Below are positions 1 through 6,892 of a stretch of DNA of 25,598 nucleotides, piece after piece. This stretch comes from a bacterium. GTDB lineage: Bacteria > Bacillota > Clostridia > Oscillospirales > Oscillospiraceae. Positions within the stretch are counted from its first letter, which is position 1, and each line of letters starts with the position of its first letter. A program made the translations under genes and the position numbers. Location of the stretch: positions 1 to 25,598 of the forward strand of contig SFVC01000035.1 in assembly GCA_004560375.1 (NCBI GenBank). The letters run 5' to 3'. Under the pieces are notes generated by a model that saw only the letters and a list, made by a program, of their open reading frames with translations, ran no database searches and was not told the DNA's origin.

Positions 1-100
1 TCGCGATGAACACCCTTGCCTTCGGCTATGACCTTCCCACTGCCGGGCGGTCTCGGGACTTTCACCCGTTAGAATGTGCGCTCGCCGGGCGCACTAAGAG
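1..100. other. Unassigned left-edge segment
   Basis: No gene can be supported here. One plus-strand frame is open from position 6 and continues antisense through the Cys-rich gene and into cbiC, so it is not credible as a gene. The segment holds two GCCGGGCG copies (around 42-49 and 84-90) and a short hairpin (76-81 pairing with 89-94). The composition and small repeats look like the end of a dispersed element or the tail of a gene lying to the left, but nothing in the window proves either. Confidence 0.2.
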
Positions 101-135
101 AAAGTCCCCGCGCCGTTCACAGGCGCGGGGACTTT
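101..135. terminator. Intrinsic terminator, probably bidirectional
   Basis: A perfect 14-base inverted repeat (101-114 and 122-135) encloses a 7-base loop. It begins three bases beyond the stop codon of the last operon gene on the minus strand. Read on the plus strand, the GC-rich stem runs straight into a T run (132-137), a strong terminator for transcription entering from the left. Read on the minus strand the stem is followed by TTTCTCTT, a weaker but plausible U tract, so it very likely also ends the 24-kb cobalamin transcript. Confidence 0.85.
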
Positions 136-137
136 TT

Positions 138-446
138 TCATGTTTCGGGCTTCTCCTGCCGGGCCATTACGCCCAGAATATCCTGATAGCGCCGGATGAT
201 ATCGCCGTAGCTCTCCCTCCGGTGGGGCAGGAGGCACTTGCTGCAGTCCTTGCGCCCGTTTTCCAGATAGGTGAAATTGCCGCCGCAGTCCCTGCCCAGA
301 ACATACAGGGGGCAGTAACAGAACAGGCAGTTGAACTCCGTCCCCTCCGGCACCGGATGGCAGGGGAAATATTCGCAGGCTGTGTTGGTGAAGAAGGAGT
401 ACCCCTTCCCGTACCACGCCGGGCGCTCCGTTTCCTTGCTAGGCAT
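138..446 (-). CDS. Small Cys-rich (probable metal-binding) protein
   Basis: A 102-residue protein with eight cysteines (24, 29, 40, 43, 45, 54, 68, 71) and two histidines beside cysteines or in a C-x3-H arrangement (30, 75). The core reads CEYFPCH, then CLFCYCPLY, then DCGGNF, then DCSKCLLPH. This matches my recollection of the cysteine-rich small domain family (Pfam PF04071), which has no known biochemical role and is thought to bind metal. There is no signal peptide or membrane segment, so it should be cytosolic. The ATG at 446 has a strong GAGGAGGT site (about 455-462); the upstream extension of this frame overlaps cbiC and is not credible. It is the last gene of the cobalamin operon, 25 bases after cbiC, the largest gap in the operon. 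A role in cobalt or Fe-S handling is inference from context only. Confidence 0.85.
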   Translation of the reverse strand: MPSKETERPAWYGKGYSFFTNTACEYFPCHPVPEGTEFNCLFCYCPLYVLGRDCGGNFTYLENGRKDCSKCLLPHRRESYGDIIRRYQDILGVMARQEKPET

Positions 447-471
447 CAAACTGTACCTCCTCTCGCCGCCG

Positions 472-1140
472 TCAGCCCTGCCAGCCCCGGCTGGCGGGGT
501 CCAGCTGTCCGGCGGCGGTATAGAGCAGGGCGTTGCAGATGGCCGCCGCCACGTTGCTGCCCCCCTTGCGGCCAAGGGCCACGATAGCGGGCACACCGCA
601 CCGCCGGCAGGCCGCCAGCAGCCGCTCCTTGCTCTCCACCACGTTCACAAAGCCCACCGGCACGCCGATGACCAGGGAGGGCCGGCTCCCGGCCTCCAGC
701 AGCTCCGCGATTTTCAGCAGCGCCGTGGGGGCGTTGCCCACCGCCAGCACCGCGTCGGGGTACTCCGCCAGTGCCCGCTCCATGGACACGGCGGCCCGGG
801 TGGTCTCGCGCTCCCTCGCCTCCGCAGCCACGGCGGGCTCCGCCATCAGGCAGAGGGCCTTTCCCCCCAGCTTGGAGAGGGCCGGCTTGCTGACCCCGGC
901 CAGGGCCATGTTGGTGTCGGTCACCAGGGTGCGGCCCCGGCGGAGCGCCTCCACGCCCCGGGCCACGGCGCCGTCCGTGAAGCGGAGGTTCTCCGCGTAG
1001 TCAAGATCCGCCGTGGCGTGGATGACCCGCTTGACCACCGCCGCCGTCTCCTCCGGCAGGACGATGCCCCGCGCCTCCAGCTCCCGCCGGATGATGGAGA
1101 GGCTGGTGCGCTCAATATCCCCGGGCTTTGTATGCATCAT
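472..1140 (-). CDS. cbiC: Cobalt-precorrin-8 methylmutase CbiC
   Basis: A 222-residue protein that catalyses the [1,5] migration of the C11 methyl group to C12, giving cobyrinic acid, the last step of ring building. The active-site histidine lies in RVIHATADLDY (His41, equivalent to His43 of the aerobic homologue CobH). Other family blocks are LVTDTNMALAGV, AVGNAPTALL, GVPVGFVNVVESKE and ALGRKGGSNVAAAI. Length is normal for the family. The start ATG (followed by a second ATG) overlaps the cbiP stop codon as ATGA, implying coupled translation. It lies near the operon end, far from the other ring-contraction genes, which form a block at 9.3-16.3 kb. Confidence 0.97.
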   Translation of the reverse strand: MMHTKPGDIERTSLSIIRRELEARGIVLPEETAAVVKRVIHATADLDYAENLRFTDGAVARGVEALRRGRTLVTDTNMALAGVSKPALSKLGGKALCLMAEPAVAAEARERETTRAAVSMERALAEYPDAVLAVGNAPTALLKIAELLEAGSRPSLVIGVPVGFVNVVESKERLLAACRRCGVPAIVALGRKGGSNVAAAICNALLYTAAGQLDPASRGWQG

Positions 1141-2627
1141 CGGTCTCCTCCCTTTCCGTCCACAATTTGCCAGAGGGCCTCCATATCCAGCGCCTTGCGC
1201 AGCTCCGCCGCCAGCAGGTCATACTGCCGCTCCTGGTACGCCCGGTGGGAGACGGGAACCGCCGCCTCCGTCGGGATGTTCTTCCGGGCGCAGAGCCAGG
1301 CCGCCAGCTTCTCCGTCAGCTCTCCGCTGTCAAACAGGCCGTGGAGATAGGTGCCGAACACATTCCCGCTTCGGCAGCCGTCCTCCCTGCCGTCCTCCAG
1401 GCGGCAGAAGGGCGCGCCCCGGACTTCCGTCACGCCCATGTGGATTTCATAGCCCTCCAGCCGTGCCCCGGCAAAGGGGCCCTCCGCCACCCGGCCCCGG
1501 ATTCGGGTCCGGGTCTTTTTCCCGGCAAATACCGTCCGGCAGGGCAGCAGCTCCATGCCCCGCAGGGAGCCTTGGGCGCTCTCCACGCCCTCCGGGTCCT
1601 CCAGCAGCTCGCCCAGCATCTGATAGCCGCCGCAGACGCCCAGCACCGGCGTGCCGGCGGCGGCCAGCTTGCGGATGGCTGCCTCCAGGCCGTTTTCCCG
1701 CAGCCACAGCAGGTCCGCCATAGTGCTCTTGGTCCCCGGCAGCACCACCAGGTCCGGCGCGCCCAGGCCGCCGGCCCGGTCCACATACCGCACCCCCAGG
1801 GCGGGGTGGACCTCCAGCGGGGAAAAGTCCGTAAAGTTGGAGATGCGGGGCAGGCGGATGACCGCGATGTCGATGGGCCGGTGCGTTTCCTCCCGCCCCA
1901 GGCGGGGCGCCAGGGAGTCCTCGTCGTCAAGGTCCACCGGCAGGTAAGGCACGACGCCCAGCACCGGGACGCCGGTCAGCTTCTCCAGCTGGGCAAGGCC
2001 CGGCCGCAGGATCTCCGGGTCGCCCCGGAATTTGTTGATGATAAGGCCCTTGACCCGCGCCCGCTCTTCGGGCCGCAGCAGGGCCACCGTGCCGTAGAGC
2101 TGGGCGAACACGCCGCCCCGGTCGATGTCCCCCGCCAGCAGCACCGGCGCGTCCACCAGCTCCGCAAGGCCCATGTTGACGATGTCGTCCGCCCGGAGGT
2201 TGATCTCCGCCGGGGAGCCCGCGCCCTCGATGACGATGAGGTCGTTTTCCGCCGCCAGGCTCTCGTAGGCCGCCAGAATTTCGGGTATTAACTGCTTTTT
2301 ATAGCGGAAATATTCCGCCGCCGTCATCTGGCCCCGGACCTCTCCCAGGACGATGACCTGGCTGCCGGTGTCGCTGGAGGGCTTCAGCAGAATGGGATTC
2401 ATCCGCACGTCCGCCTCCAGGCCGGCGGCCTGCGCCTGCATGACCTGGGCCCGGCCCATCTCCAGCCCCTCCGCCGTCACATAGCTGTTGAGGGCCATGT
2501 TCTGGCTTTTGAAGGGCGCCGCCCGCAGGCCCTCCTGCCGGAAGAGGCGGCACAGTCCGGCGCACAGCAAACTCTTGCCCGCCCCGGACATGGTGCCCTG
2601 CACCATGATGCACTTCGCCCGGCTCAT
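1137..2627 (-). CDS. cbiP: Cobyric acid synthase CbiP (CobQ)
   Basis: A 496-residue glutamine-dependent amidotransferase that amidates the b, d, e and g carboxylates of adenosylcobyrinic acid a,c-diamide to give adenosylcobyric acid. The N-terminal ATP-binding synthetase domain opens with QGTMSGAGKS (residues 10-19), followed by PFKSQNMALNSYV, the IEGAGSPAEINL block (about 133-144) and DIDRGGVFAQ. The C-terminal class I glutamine amidotransferase domain carries its nucleophile Cys332 in LGVCGGYQMLG and a later YEIHMG with the expected histidine. It starts with ATG overlapping the cobD stop (ATGA) behind a GGAGGAGG ribosome site, and its stop overlaps cbiC. Length matches the family (about 500). 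Confidence 0.98.
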   Translation of the reverse strand: MSRAKCIMVQGTMSGAGKSLLCAGLCRLFRQEGLRAAPFKSQNMALNSYVTAEGLEMGRAQVMQAQAAGLEADVRMNPILLKPSSDTGSQVIVLGEVRGQMTAAEYFRYKKQLIPEILAAYESLAAENDLIVIEGAGSPAEINLRADDIVNMGLAELVDAPVLLAGDIDRGGVFAQLYGTVALLRPEERARVKGLIINKFRGDPEILRPGLAQLEKLTGVPVLGVVPYLPVDLDDEDSLAPRLGREETHRPIDIAVIRLPRISNFTDFSPLEVHPALGVRYVDRAGGLGAPDLVVLPGTKSTMADLLWLRENGLEAAIRKLAAAGTPVLGVCGGYQMLGELLEDPEGVESAQGSLRGMELLPCRTVFAGKKTRTRIRGRVAEGPFAGARLEGYEIHMGVTEVRGAPFCRLEDGREDGCRSGNVFGTYLHGLFDSGELTEKLAAWLCARKNIPTEAAVPVSHRAYQERQYDLLAAELRKALDMEALWQIVDGKGGDR

Positions 2628-3682
2628 CGCAGCACCTCCTCCAGCGCCTCCACCAGGCGCTGATTCTCCTCATGTGTCCGCACCGCCGCGCGGTACCAGC
2701 TATCATCCAGCCCCTCAAAATTGCCGCAGCAGCGCAGCAAAATGCCCCGTTCCGCCAGGGGCGCGGACAGCTCCCTGGGGGACGCGAACAGCAGATAATT
2801 GGCCTCGCCGGGGACGACCCGCATCCCCAGCCGCCGCAGCTCCGCCGCCAGCCGGGGCCGCTCCGCCGCCAGCAGCTCCCGCACTTGGAGGACATACTCT
2901 GTCTCCCGCAGAGCCGCCGCCCCCGCCGCCTGGGCAAGAGAGGACACCGGCCAGGGCTGGCCCGCCCGGCGCATCCGCTCCAGAAGCTCCGTGTCGGCGC
3001 AGAGGGCATAGCCCAGCCGCACGCCCGCCATGGCGTAGAGCTTTGTGAAGGCCTTCAGAATCAGCAGGTTCGGGAACTTCCCCAAATCGCCCTTTCTGGT
3101 GTGGGCCTCCGGCGCGTCCAGAAAAGCGCCGAAGCACTCGTCCAGCACCACCAGCGTCCCGGTCTCCCGGCACCGCTCCAGGATGCGTGTCAGCAACGCC
3201 GGGTCGGTGGTCACGCCGGTGGGGTTGTTGGGCTCGCAGAGGAACACCATGTCCGTCTCCGGCGTGACGGCGTCCAGAAAATCCATATCCAGAGAAAAGT
3301 TTTTTTCCTCTTTCAGGCGGAACTGCTCCACGGCACAATCGGTCAGGGCCAGCGCCTCCTGATACCCGGCGAAGGTGGGGGCCGTCACCAGCGCCCGCCG
3401 GGGCCGCCGGGCCAGCACCGCCCGGAAAATCAGGTCCGCCGCGCCGTTTCCGCAGAGGATGTGCTCCGCCGGGACGTTCTCATGCGCCGAGAGCGCGGCC
3501 CGCAGCCCCTGGCACAGGGGGTCCGGGTAGCGGTCCGCCTGCGCCGCCGCGTCCCGCAAAGCCGCCTGCACGTCGGTTGGGACGCCCAGGGGGCTGATGC
3601 TGGCCGAAAAGTCCAGCGGCAGACGGCCGTGGGCATCAGCAAAGCCCGCCCAGTCGCCGCCGTGTATCAAATTCTCACGCAT
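2624..3682 (-). CDS. cobD: L-threonine-O-3-phosphate decarboxylase CobD
   Basis: A 352-residue PLP-dependent class I/II aminotransferase-fold enzyme that makes (R)-1-amino-2-propanol O-2-phosphate, the linker that CbiB joins to adenosylcobyric acid. Motifs include GNGAADLIFRAV (78-89), the substrate/PLP loop EPNNPTG (150-156), VVLDECFGAF with Asp181 contacting the PLP nitrogen, and AFTKLYAMAGVRLGY, where Lys214 is the expected Schiff-base lysine. Histidinol-phosphate aminotransferase is the nearest alternative family, but the position directly after cbiB and before cbiP supports CobD. It starts 4 bases after the cbiB stop behind a GGGGTGA site. Confidence 0.93.
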   Translation of the reverse strand: MRENLIHGGDWAGFADAHGRLPLDFSASISPLGVPTDVQAALRDAAAQADRYPDPLCQGLRAALSAHENVPAEHILCGNGAADLIFRAVLARRPRRALVTAPTFAGYQEALALTDCAVEQFRLKEEKNFSLDMDFLDAVTPETDMVFLCEPNNPTGVTTDPALLTRILERCRETGTLVVLDECFGAFLDAPEAHTRKGDLGKFPNLLILKAFTKLYAMAGVRLGYALCADTELLERMRRAGQPWPVSSLAQAAGAAALRETEYVLQVRELLAAERPRLAAELRRLGMRVVPGEANYLLFASPRELSAPLAERGILLRCCGNFEGLDDSWYRAAVRTHEENQRLVEALEEVLR

Positions 3683-3686
3683 ACGC

Positions 3687-4658
3687 TCACCCCGGCAAAC
3701 AGAACATCACAAGGCACCGCGCCGCCCCCAGGACCGCCAGCGCCAGAAAGGAGGCGGCGTACAGCATCCGGTCAGCCCGCAGAATGTCCGCAGCCTCCAC
3801 CGGACGCAGGTCGTCGCCGATGGCGGGCTTGTCATACAGCTGCCCAAAATACCAGGCGGGCCCCGCCAGCCGGACGCCCAGCGCTCCGGCGCAGGCGGAT
3901 TCCGTCTGGGCGGAATTGGGGCTGGCGTGGCATCGGCGGTCCCGCCGCCAGACGCGCCACGCGTCCCTCCAGTCCTGCCCGGTCAGCGCGGCGGCGGCGA
4001 TCCAAAGAAGAGCCGCGATGCGGGACGGGAGGTAATTGGCCGCGTCGTCCAGCCTCGCCGCCGCCCGGCCGAACCACAGGTATTTCTCGTTTTTGTAGCC
4101 CACCATGCTGTCCATGGTGTTGATTGCTTTGTACGTAAGCGCCAGCGGCGCGCCGCCCAGAAGCATGTAAAACAGCGGCGCCGCCACGCCGTCGGAGAAG
4201 TTCTCCGCCACCGTCTCCACGGCGGCTTTGATGACGCCCTCCGCCGTCAGCCGCTCCGTGTCCCGGCCCACGATGCGCCCCACCGCCTTTTGGGCGGCAG
4301 GCAGGTCCTCCGTTTGAAGCGTCCGCCAGACGTTCCGGCTCTCCGCCGCCAGGCCCCGCATCGCCAACGCCTGCCAGCACCAGAGCGTCTGCACCGCAAA
4401 GCCCGCCAGCGGGTGAAGCCGCGATGCCAGCAGGCAGACGCCGCCGGAGAGGAGCAGCGTGAGGAGCGGCAGTCCCGCCGCCAGACACAGCCCCGCCCGG
4501 AATTCCCCCTCCGGTGTCCCGGGGAAAGCGGCCCGCAGGCGCTTTTCCGCCCAGGTGATGGCCTTTCCCATGTACACCACCGGGTGGGGCATCCACGATG
4601 GGTCCCCCAGAAAACAGTCGAGGATAAAGCCGCACACCACGGCCATCAGAATCAGCAT
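3687..4658 (-). CDS. cbiB: Adenosylcobinamide-phosphate synthase CbiB
   Basis: A 323-residue integral membrane protein that condenses adenosylcobyric acid with aminopropanol phosphate. The N-terminal family signature has Asp14, GDP at 18-20 and PHPVVYMG (24-31). Later blocks are AVETVAENFSDGVAAPLFY, LTYKAINTMDSMVGYKN, the D-D-A-N-Y-L-P-S-R-I-A-A loop and CHASPNSAQTESACAGALGVRL, all typical of CbiB/CobD(Pseudomonas naming). Several hydrophobic helices are visible, at the N-terminus, around residues 50-80, near 220 and at the C-terminus. It overlaps cobC by 7 bases. Note the naming clash: this gene is called cobD in aerobic-pathway nomenclature. Confidence 0.97.
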   Translation of the reverse strand: MLILMAVVCGFILDCFLGDPSWMPHPVVYMGKAITWAEKRLRAAFPGTPEGEFRAGLCLAAGLPLLTLLLSGGVCLLASRLHPLAGFAVQTLWCWQALAMRGLAAESRNVWRTLQTEDLPAAQKAVGRIVGRDTERLTAEGVIKAAVETVAENFSDGVAAPLFYMLLGGAPLALTYKAINTMDSMVGYKNEKYLWFGRAAARLDDAANYLPSRIAALLWIAAAALTGQDWRDAWRVWRRDRRCHASPNSAQTESACAGALGVRLAGPAWYFGQLYDKPAIGDDLRPVEAADILRADRMLYAASFLALAVLGAARCLVMFCLPG

Positions 4659-5260
4659 ATGCCTTCGCCTTTCGTATACCGTACTTCCCGCAAAAGCCGC
4701 AGCTTTCGCTCGGACTGCCAGAGGTCTTCCTCCCAGTCCAGCACATATCCGCCGCCGCAGGGGGCGTTCCAGTCAAAATACCCCCGTTCCGGCAGGGCGA
4801 ACCGCTCCATCACCGCCATCAGCACGCCGCCGTGGGCTACCACCGTCAGGCAGTTCTCCTTCCGCGCCAGCCCGTCCTCCATCAGCCGCTCCGCCGCGCC
4901 GCAGACCCGGGCGGAAAACGCCGCCCAGTCCTCGCCGCCGGGGCAGCGGCCCATACAGCCGCCGTCCACCCAGGCCCGGTAGTCCGGGTCGTGCTCCATC
5001 TCCACATAATTCCGGCCCTCAAAGGCGCCGAAATCCATTTCCGCCAGGTCTTTCACCACAATTTGTTCCGCACCAGGAAAGAGCTTCGCCGCCGTCTGTC
5101 CCGTCCGGCACAGGGGCGAGACGTACACCACAGGCGGCGTGAACTCCGCCTGCCGCAGCTCCGCTTCTCCCTCCGGGGACAGGGGGACGTCCGTCCGCCC
5201 CTGGTAGCGGTGCTCCCCGTTCCAGGCCGTTCGGCCATGGCGCAGCAGCCAGACCTTCAT
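4652..5260 (-). CDS. cobC: Alpha-ribazole phosphatase CobC (histidine phosphatase family)
   Basis: A 202-residue histidine phosphatase. LLRHGRTAWN (5-14) contains the phosphorylated His8 in the RHG motif; SPLCRTGQTA (48-57) supplies the second arginine, DLAEMDFGAFEG (71-82) the acidic residue, and VVAHGGVL (140-147) the second catalytic histidine (His143). Many phosphoglycerate-mutase-like phosphatases share these motifs, so the assignment to dephosphorylation of alpha-ribazole phosphate or adenosylcobalamin phosphate rests mainly on the location among nucleotide-loop genes. The start overlaps the short cobU-like gene as ATGA and the stop overlaps cbiB. Confidence 0.9.
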   Translation of the reverse strand: MKVWLLRHGRTAWNGEHRYQGRTDVPLSPEGEAELRQAEFTPPVVYVSPLCRTGQTAAKLFPGAEQIVVKDLAEMDFGAFEGRNYVEMEHDPDYRAWVDGGCMGRCPGGEDWAAFSARVCGAAERLMEDGLARKENCLTVVAHGGVLMAVMERFALPERGYFDWNAPCGGGYVLDWEEDLWQSERKLRLLREVRYTKGEGIC

Positions 5261-5592
5261 GGCAGTTCTCCTTTCAGCACCATGGGAATGCCGCAGAACA
5301 CCCGGGCCACCGTCTCCGCCCGCTGGGCCAGCAGGCAGTTCAGCCGGCCCGCCGCCTCCCGTGCGGCCCGCTCGTCGGGGCTTACCGGCACCACGCCGCC
5401 GCCTACCTCCGTGGCGATGACCACGTCATATTTCGCCAGCTCCTCCGCCAGGGCGGGCAGGTCCCCGCTTTTTGCCGCCAGGTCCTGCACGTCCCAGACA
5501 GCCCGGCGGGCCAGCTCCGCCGCGCCACAGCGGAGCAGCTCCATGGCAAGTTCTCTTTTTCCGCTGTACAGCGGGCCAAACAGAAAGATCAC
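5257..5592 (-). CDS. Short second CobU-like protein
   Basis: A 111-residue protein clearly related to CobU but about 65 residues shorter than the full CobU encoded one gene upstream. It keeps a P-loop (GPLYSGKR, 6-13) and a textbook CobU C-terminal half: IATEVGGGVVPVSPDER, REAAGRLNCLLAQRAETV and FCGIPMVLKG. The middle of CobU, including the histidine that becomes guanylylated (His46 in Salmonella), is absent. The start is GTG at 5592, overlapping the cobS stop as GTGA, with a GGGGGG stretch upstream as ribosome site; no ATG fits. The frame is intact, so it is a maintained short gene rather than an obvious pseudogene. It could be a kinase-only or GTP-binding partner of CobU; the function is inference. 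Confidence 0.85.
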   Translation of the reverse strand: MIFLFGPLYSGKRELAMELLRCGAAELARRAVWDVQDLAAKSGDLPALAEELAKYDVVIATEVGGGVVPVSPDERAAREAAGRLNCLLAQRAETVARVFCGIPMVLKGELP

Positions 5593-6365
5593 AGCAATTT
5601 CCCCCCATACTGGCACAGCACCAGGGCTGCCAGCATCCAGAATTCCGCCCGCTGCAAAAACCATCCGGCCAGGTCTCCGGAGAGGCCGCCGAACTGCTTT
5701 TGCACCGTGCGGGCATAGTTGGCAAATACCGCCAGCGCCGCCAGGGTCATGGCCGCGCCGTACAAAATGTCAGATACCCACATCGTCACCACGGCACCAG
5801 CCGCCAGGACAGCCAGCACAACCCGTACCCGGCCCTTGTCCGCCGATGACGCGAAGGTGTGGGCCAGGCCCGTGTCCTTCGCCATGGGAAAGCAGGCGAT
5901 GGACAGCCCCGAAAGACACCGGGACAGCACGAACCCCGCCGCCGCGCACAGGAGCGCCCGTCCGTCGGGCCGCAGGGCGCCGCAAAGCCCCAGATAGCCG
6001 CAGACGTACATGCACAGCCGGATGACCGCGATGGCGCCGCAGTGGGCGTCCTTCAAGATCTCCCGCTTCCGCTCCGGCGGCGCGCAGCTGGCCAGGGCGT
6101 CGGCGGTGTCGGCGTAGCCGTCCAGGTGGATGCCCCCCGTGACGGCCATGGGCAGCAGGCAGAACCCCGCCGCCCGCAGCAGCGCCGGGAAGCCCAGCAC
6201 GCCGCAGACTGCCGCCCAGCCCCACCAGGCAAGGCCGACCGCCGCGCCCACCAGCGGGAAGGCGCACAGGGCGTACCGCATGTTCCGCTGGTTCCATTCC
6301 GGCTGGGGCACCGGGATGGCCGAAAACATGGCAAAGGCCACGGCGATCGTCTCAAACAGCACCAT
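5589..6365 (-). CDS. cobS: Adenosylcobinamide-GDP ribazoletransferase CobS
   Basis: A 258-residue polytopic membrane enzyme that joins adenosylcobinamide-GDP with alpha-ribazole phosphate, forming cobalamin (phosphate). The family signature GGIHLDGYADTADAL (77-91) with Asp82, Asp86 and Asp89 is intact. It is followed by LKDAHCGAIAVIRL (104-117), FVLSRCLSG and QKQFGGLSGDLAGW near the C-terminus, the usual GGxTGD-like region. Hydrophobic helices fill most of the chain. I chose the ATG at 6365, which overlaps the cobU stop by one base (TGATG) behind AAAGGAG; a TTG two codons earlier is possible but less likely. Confidence 0.96.
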   Translation of the reverse strand: MVLFETIAVAFAMFSAIPVPQPEWNQRNMRYALCAFPLVGAAVGLAWWGWAAVCGVLGFPALLRAAGFCLLPMAVTGGIHLDGYADTADALASCAPPERKREILKDAHCGAIAVIRLCMYVCGYLGLCGALRPDGRALLCAAAGFVLSRCLSGLSIACFPMAKDTGLAHTFASSADKGRVRVVLAVLAAGAVVTMWVSDILYGAAMTLAALAVFANYARTVQKQFGGLSGDLAGWFLQRAEFWMLAALVLCQYGGKLL

Positions 6366-6892
6366 CAGCAAGGCTCCTTTCCCTTGTAATACACCGGGAT
6401 GCCGCAGGCCACCTCGCAGACGTTGTCCGCCAGGTCAGCCAGCATCCGGTTGACCCGGGCAAGCCGCCGCAGATACGCCATGGTCCCCTCTTCATAGCAA
6501 CTGCCCCCGGCAAACACCTCGTTGGACACCACCACCATGTCTCCGCACTGGTCTTTCAAACGCGCCGCGCCCTCCAGGATGGTCTCCGCCGCCCGGTCTC
6601 CGCTGCCGTGAGGACTGTACATCTCGTTGGCGCAGAGATTGCCCACGCACTCCAGCAGCACCACGCTGTCCGGCGGAACGGTGACAGAGGCCAGATTTGT
6701 ATAGCACTCCACCGTCTCAAACCGCTTCTCCGCCCGCATGCGGCGGTGCTTTTCGATGCGCGCCAGGCACTCGCCGTCAAAAGGCTCCATGGTGGCGATA
6801 TAAATGCGCCTTTCATACGCGGAGGCCAGCACCAGGCGTTCCGCATATTCGCTCTTGCCGCTGGCGGCGCCGCCGATCACCAGGGTCATCAT
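6365..6892 (-). CDS. cobU: Adenosylcobinamide kinase / guanylyltransferase CobU
   Basis: A 175-residue CobU-family protein that would phosphorylate adenosylcobinamide and transfer GMP to it. It has the P-loop GGAASGKS (7-14), then YIATMEPFDGECLARIEKHRR (31-51), which holds His49 at the guanylylated-histidine position, and a normal C-terminal CGIPVYYKG. The NEV block is unusual: canonical CobU has NEVGxGIVP, here NEVFAGGSCYEEGT (124-137). The start is the first of two ATGs and overlaps the cobT stop (ATGA) behind GGGGGA. The coexistence with a short paralogue that keeps the canonical NEV region is discussed in the findings. Confidence 0.93.
   Translation of the reverse strand: MMTLVIGGAASGKSEYAERLVLASAYERRIYIATMEPFDGECLARIEKHRRMRAEKRFETVECYTNLASVTVPPDSVVLLECVGNLCANEMYSPHGSGDRAAETILEGAARLKDQCGDMVVVSNEVFAGGSCYEEGTMAYLRRLARVNRMLADLADNVCEVACGIPVYYKGKEPC

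Noticed and set aside
5257..5592. Short cobU-like gene as a decayed pseudogene
   Set aside because: The frame is intact, overlaps both neighbours in the operon's usual manner and retains the family's conserved C-terminal residues, which decay would not preserve.
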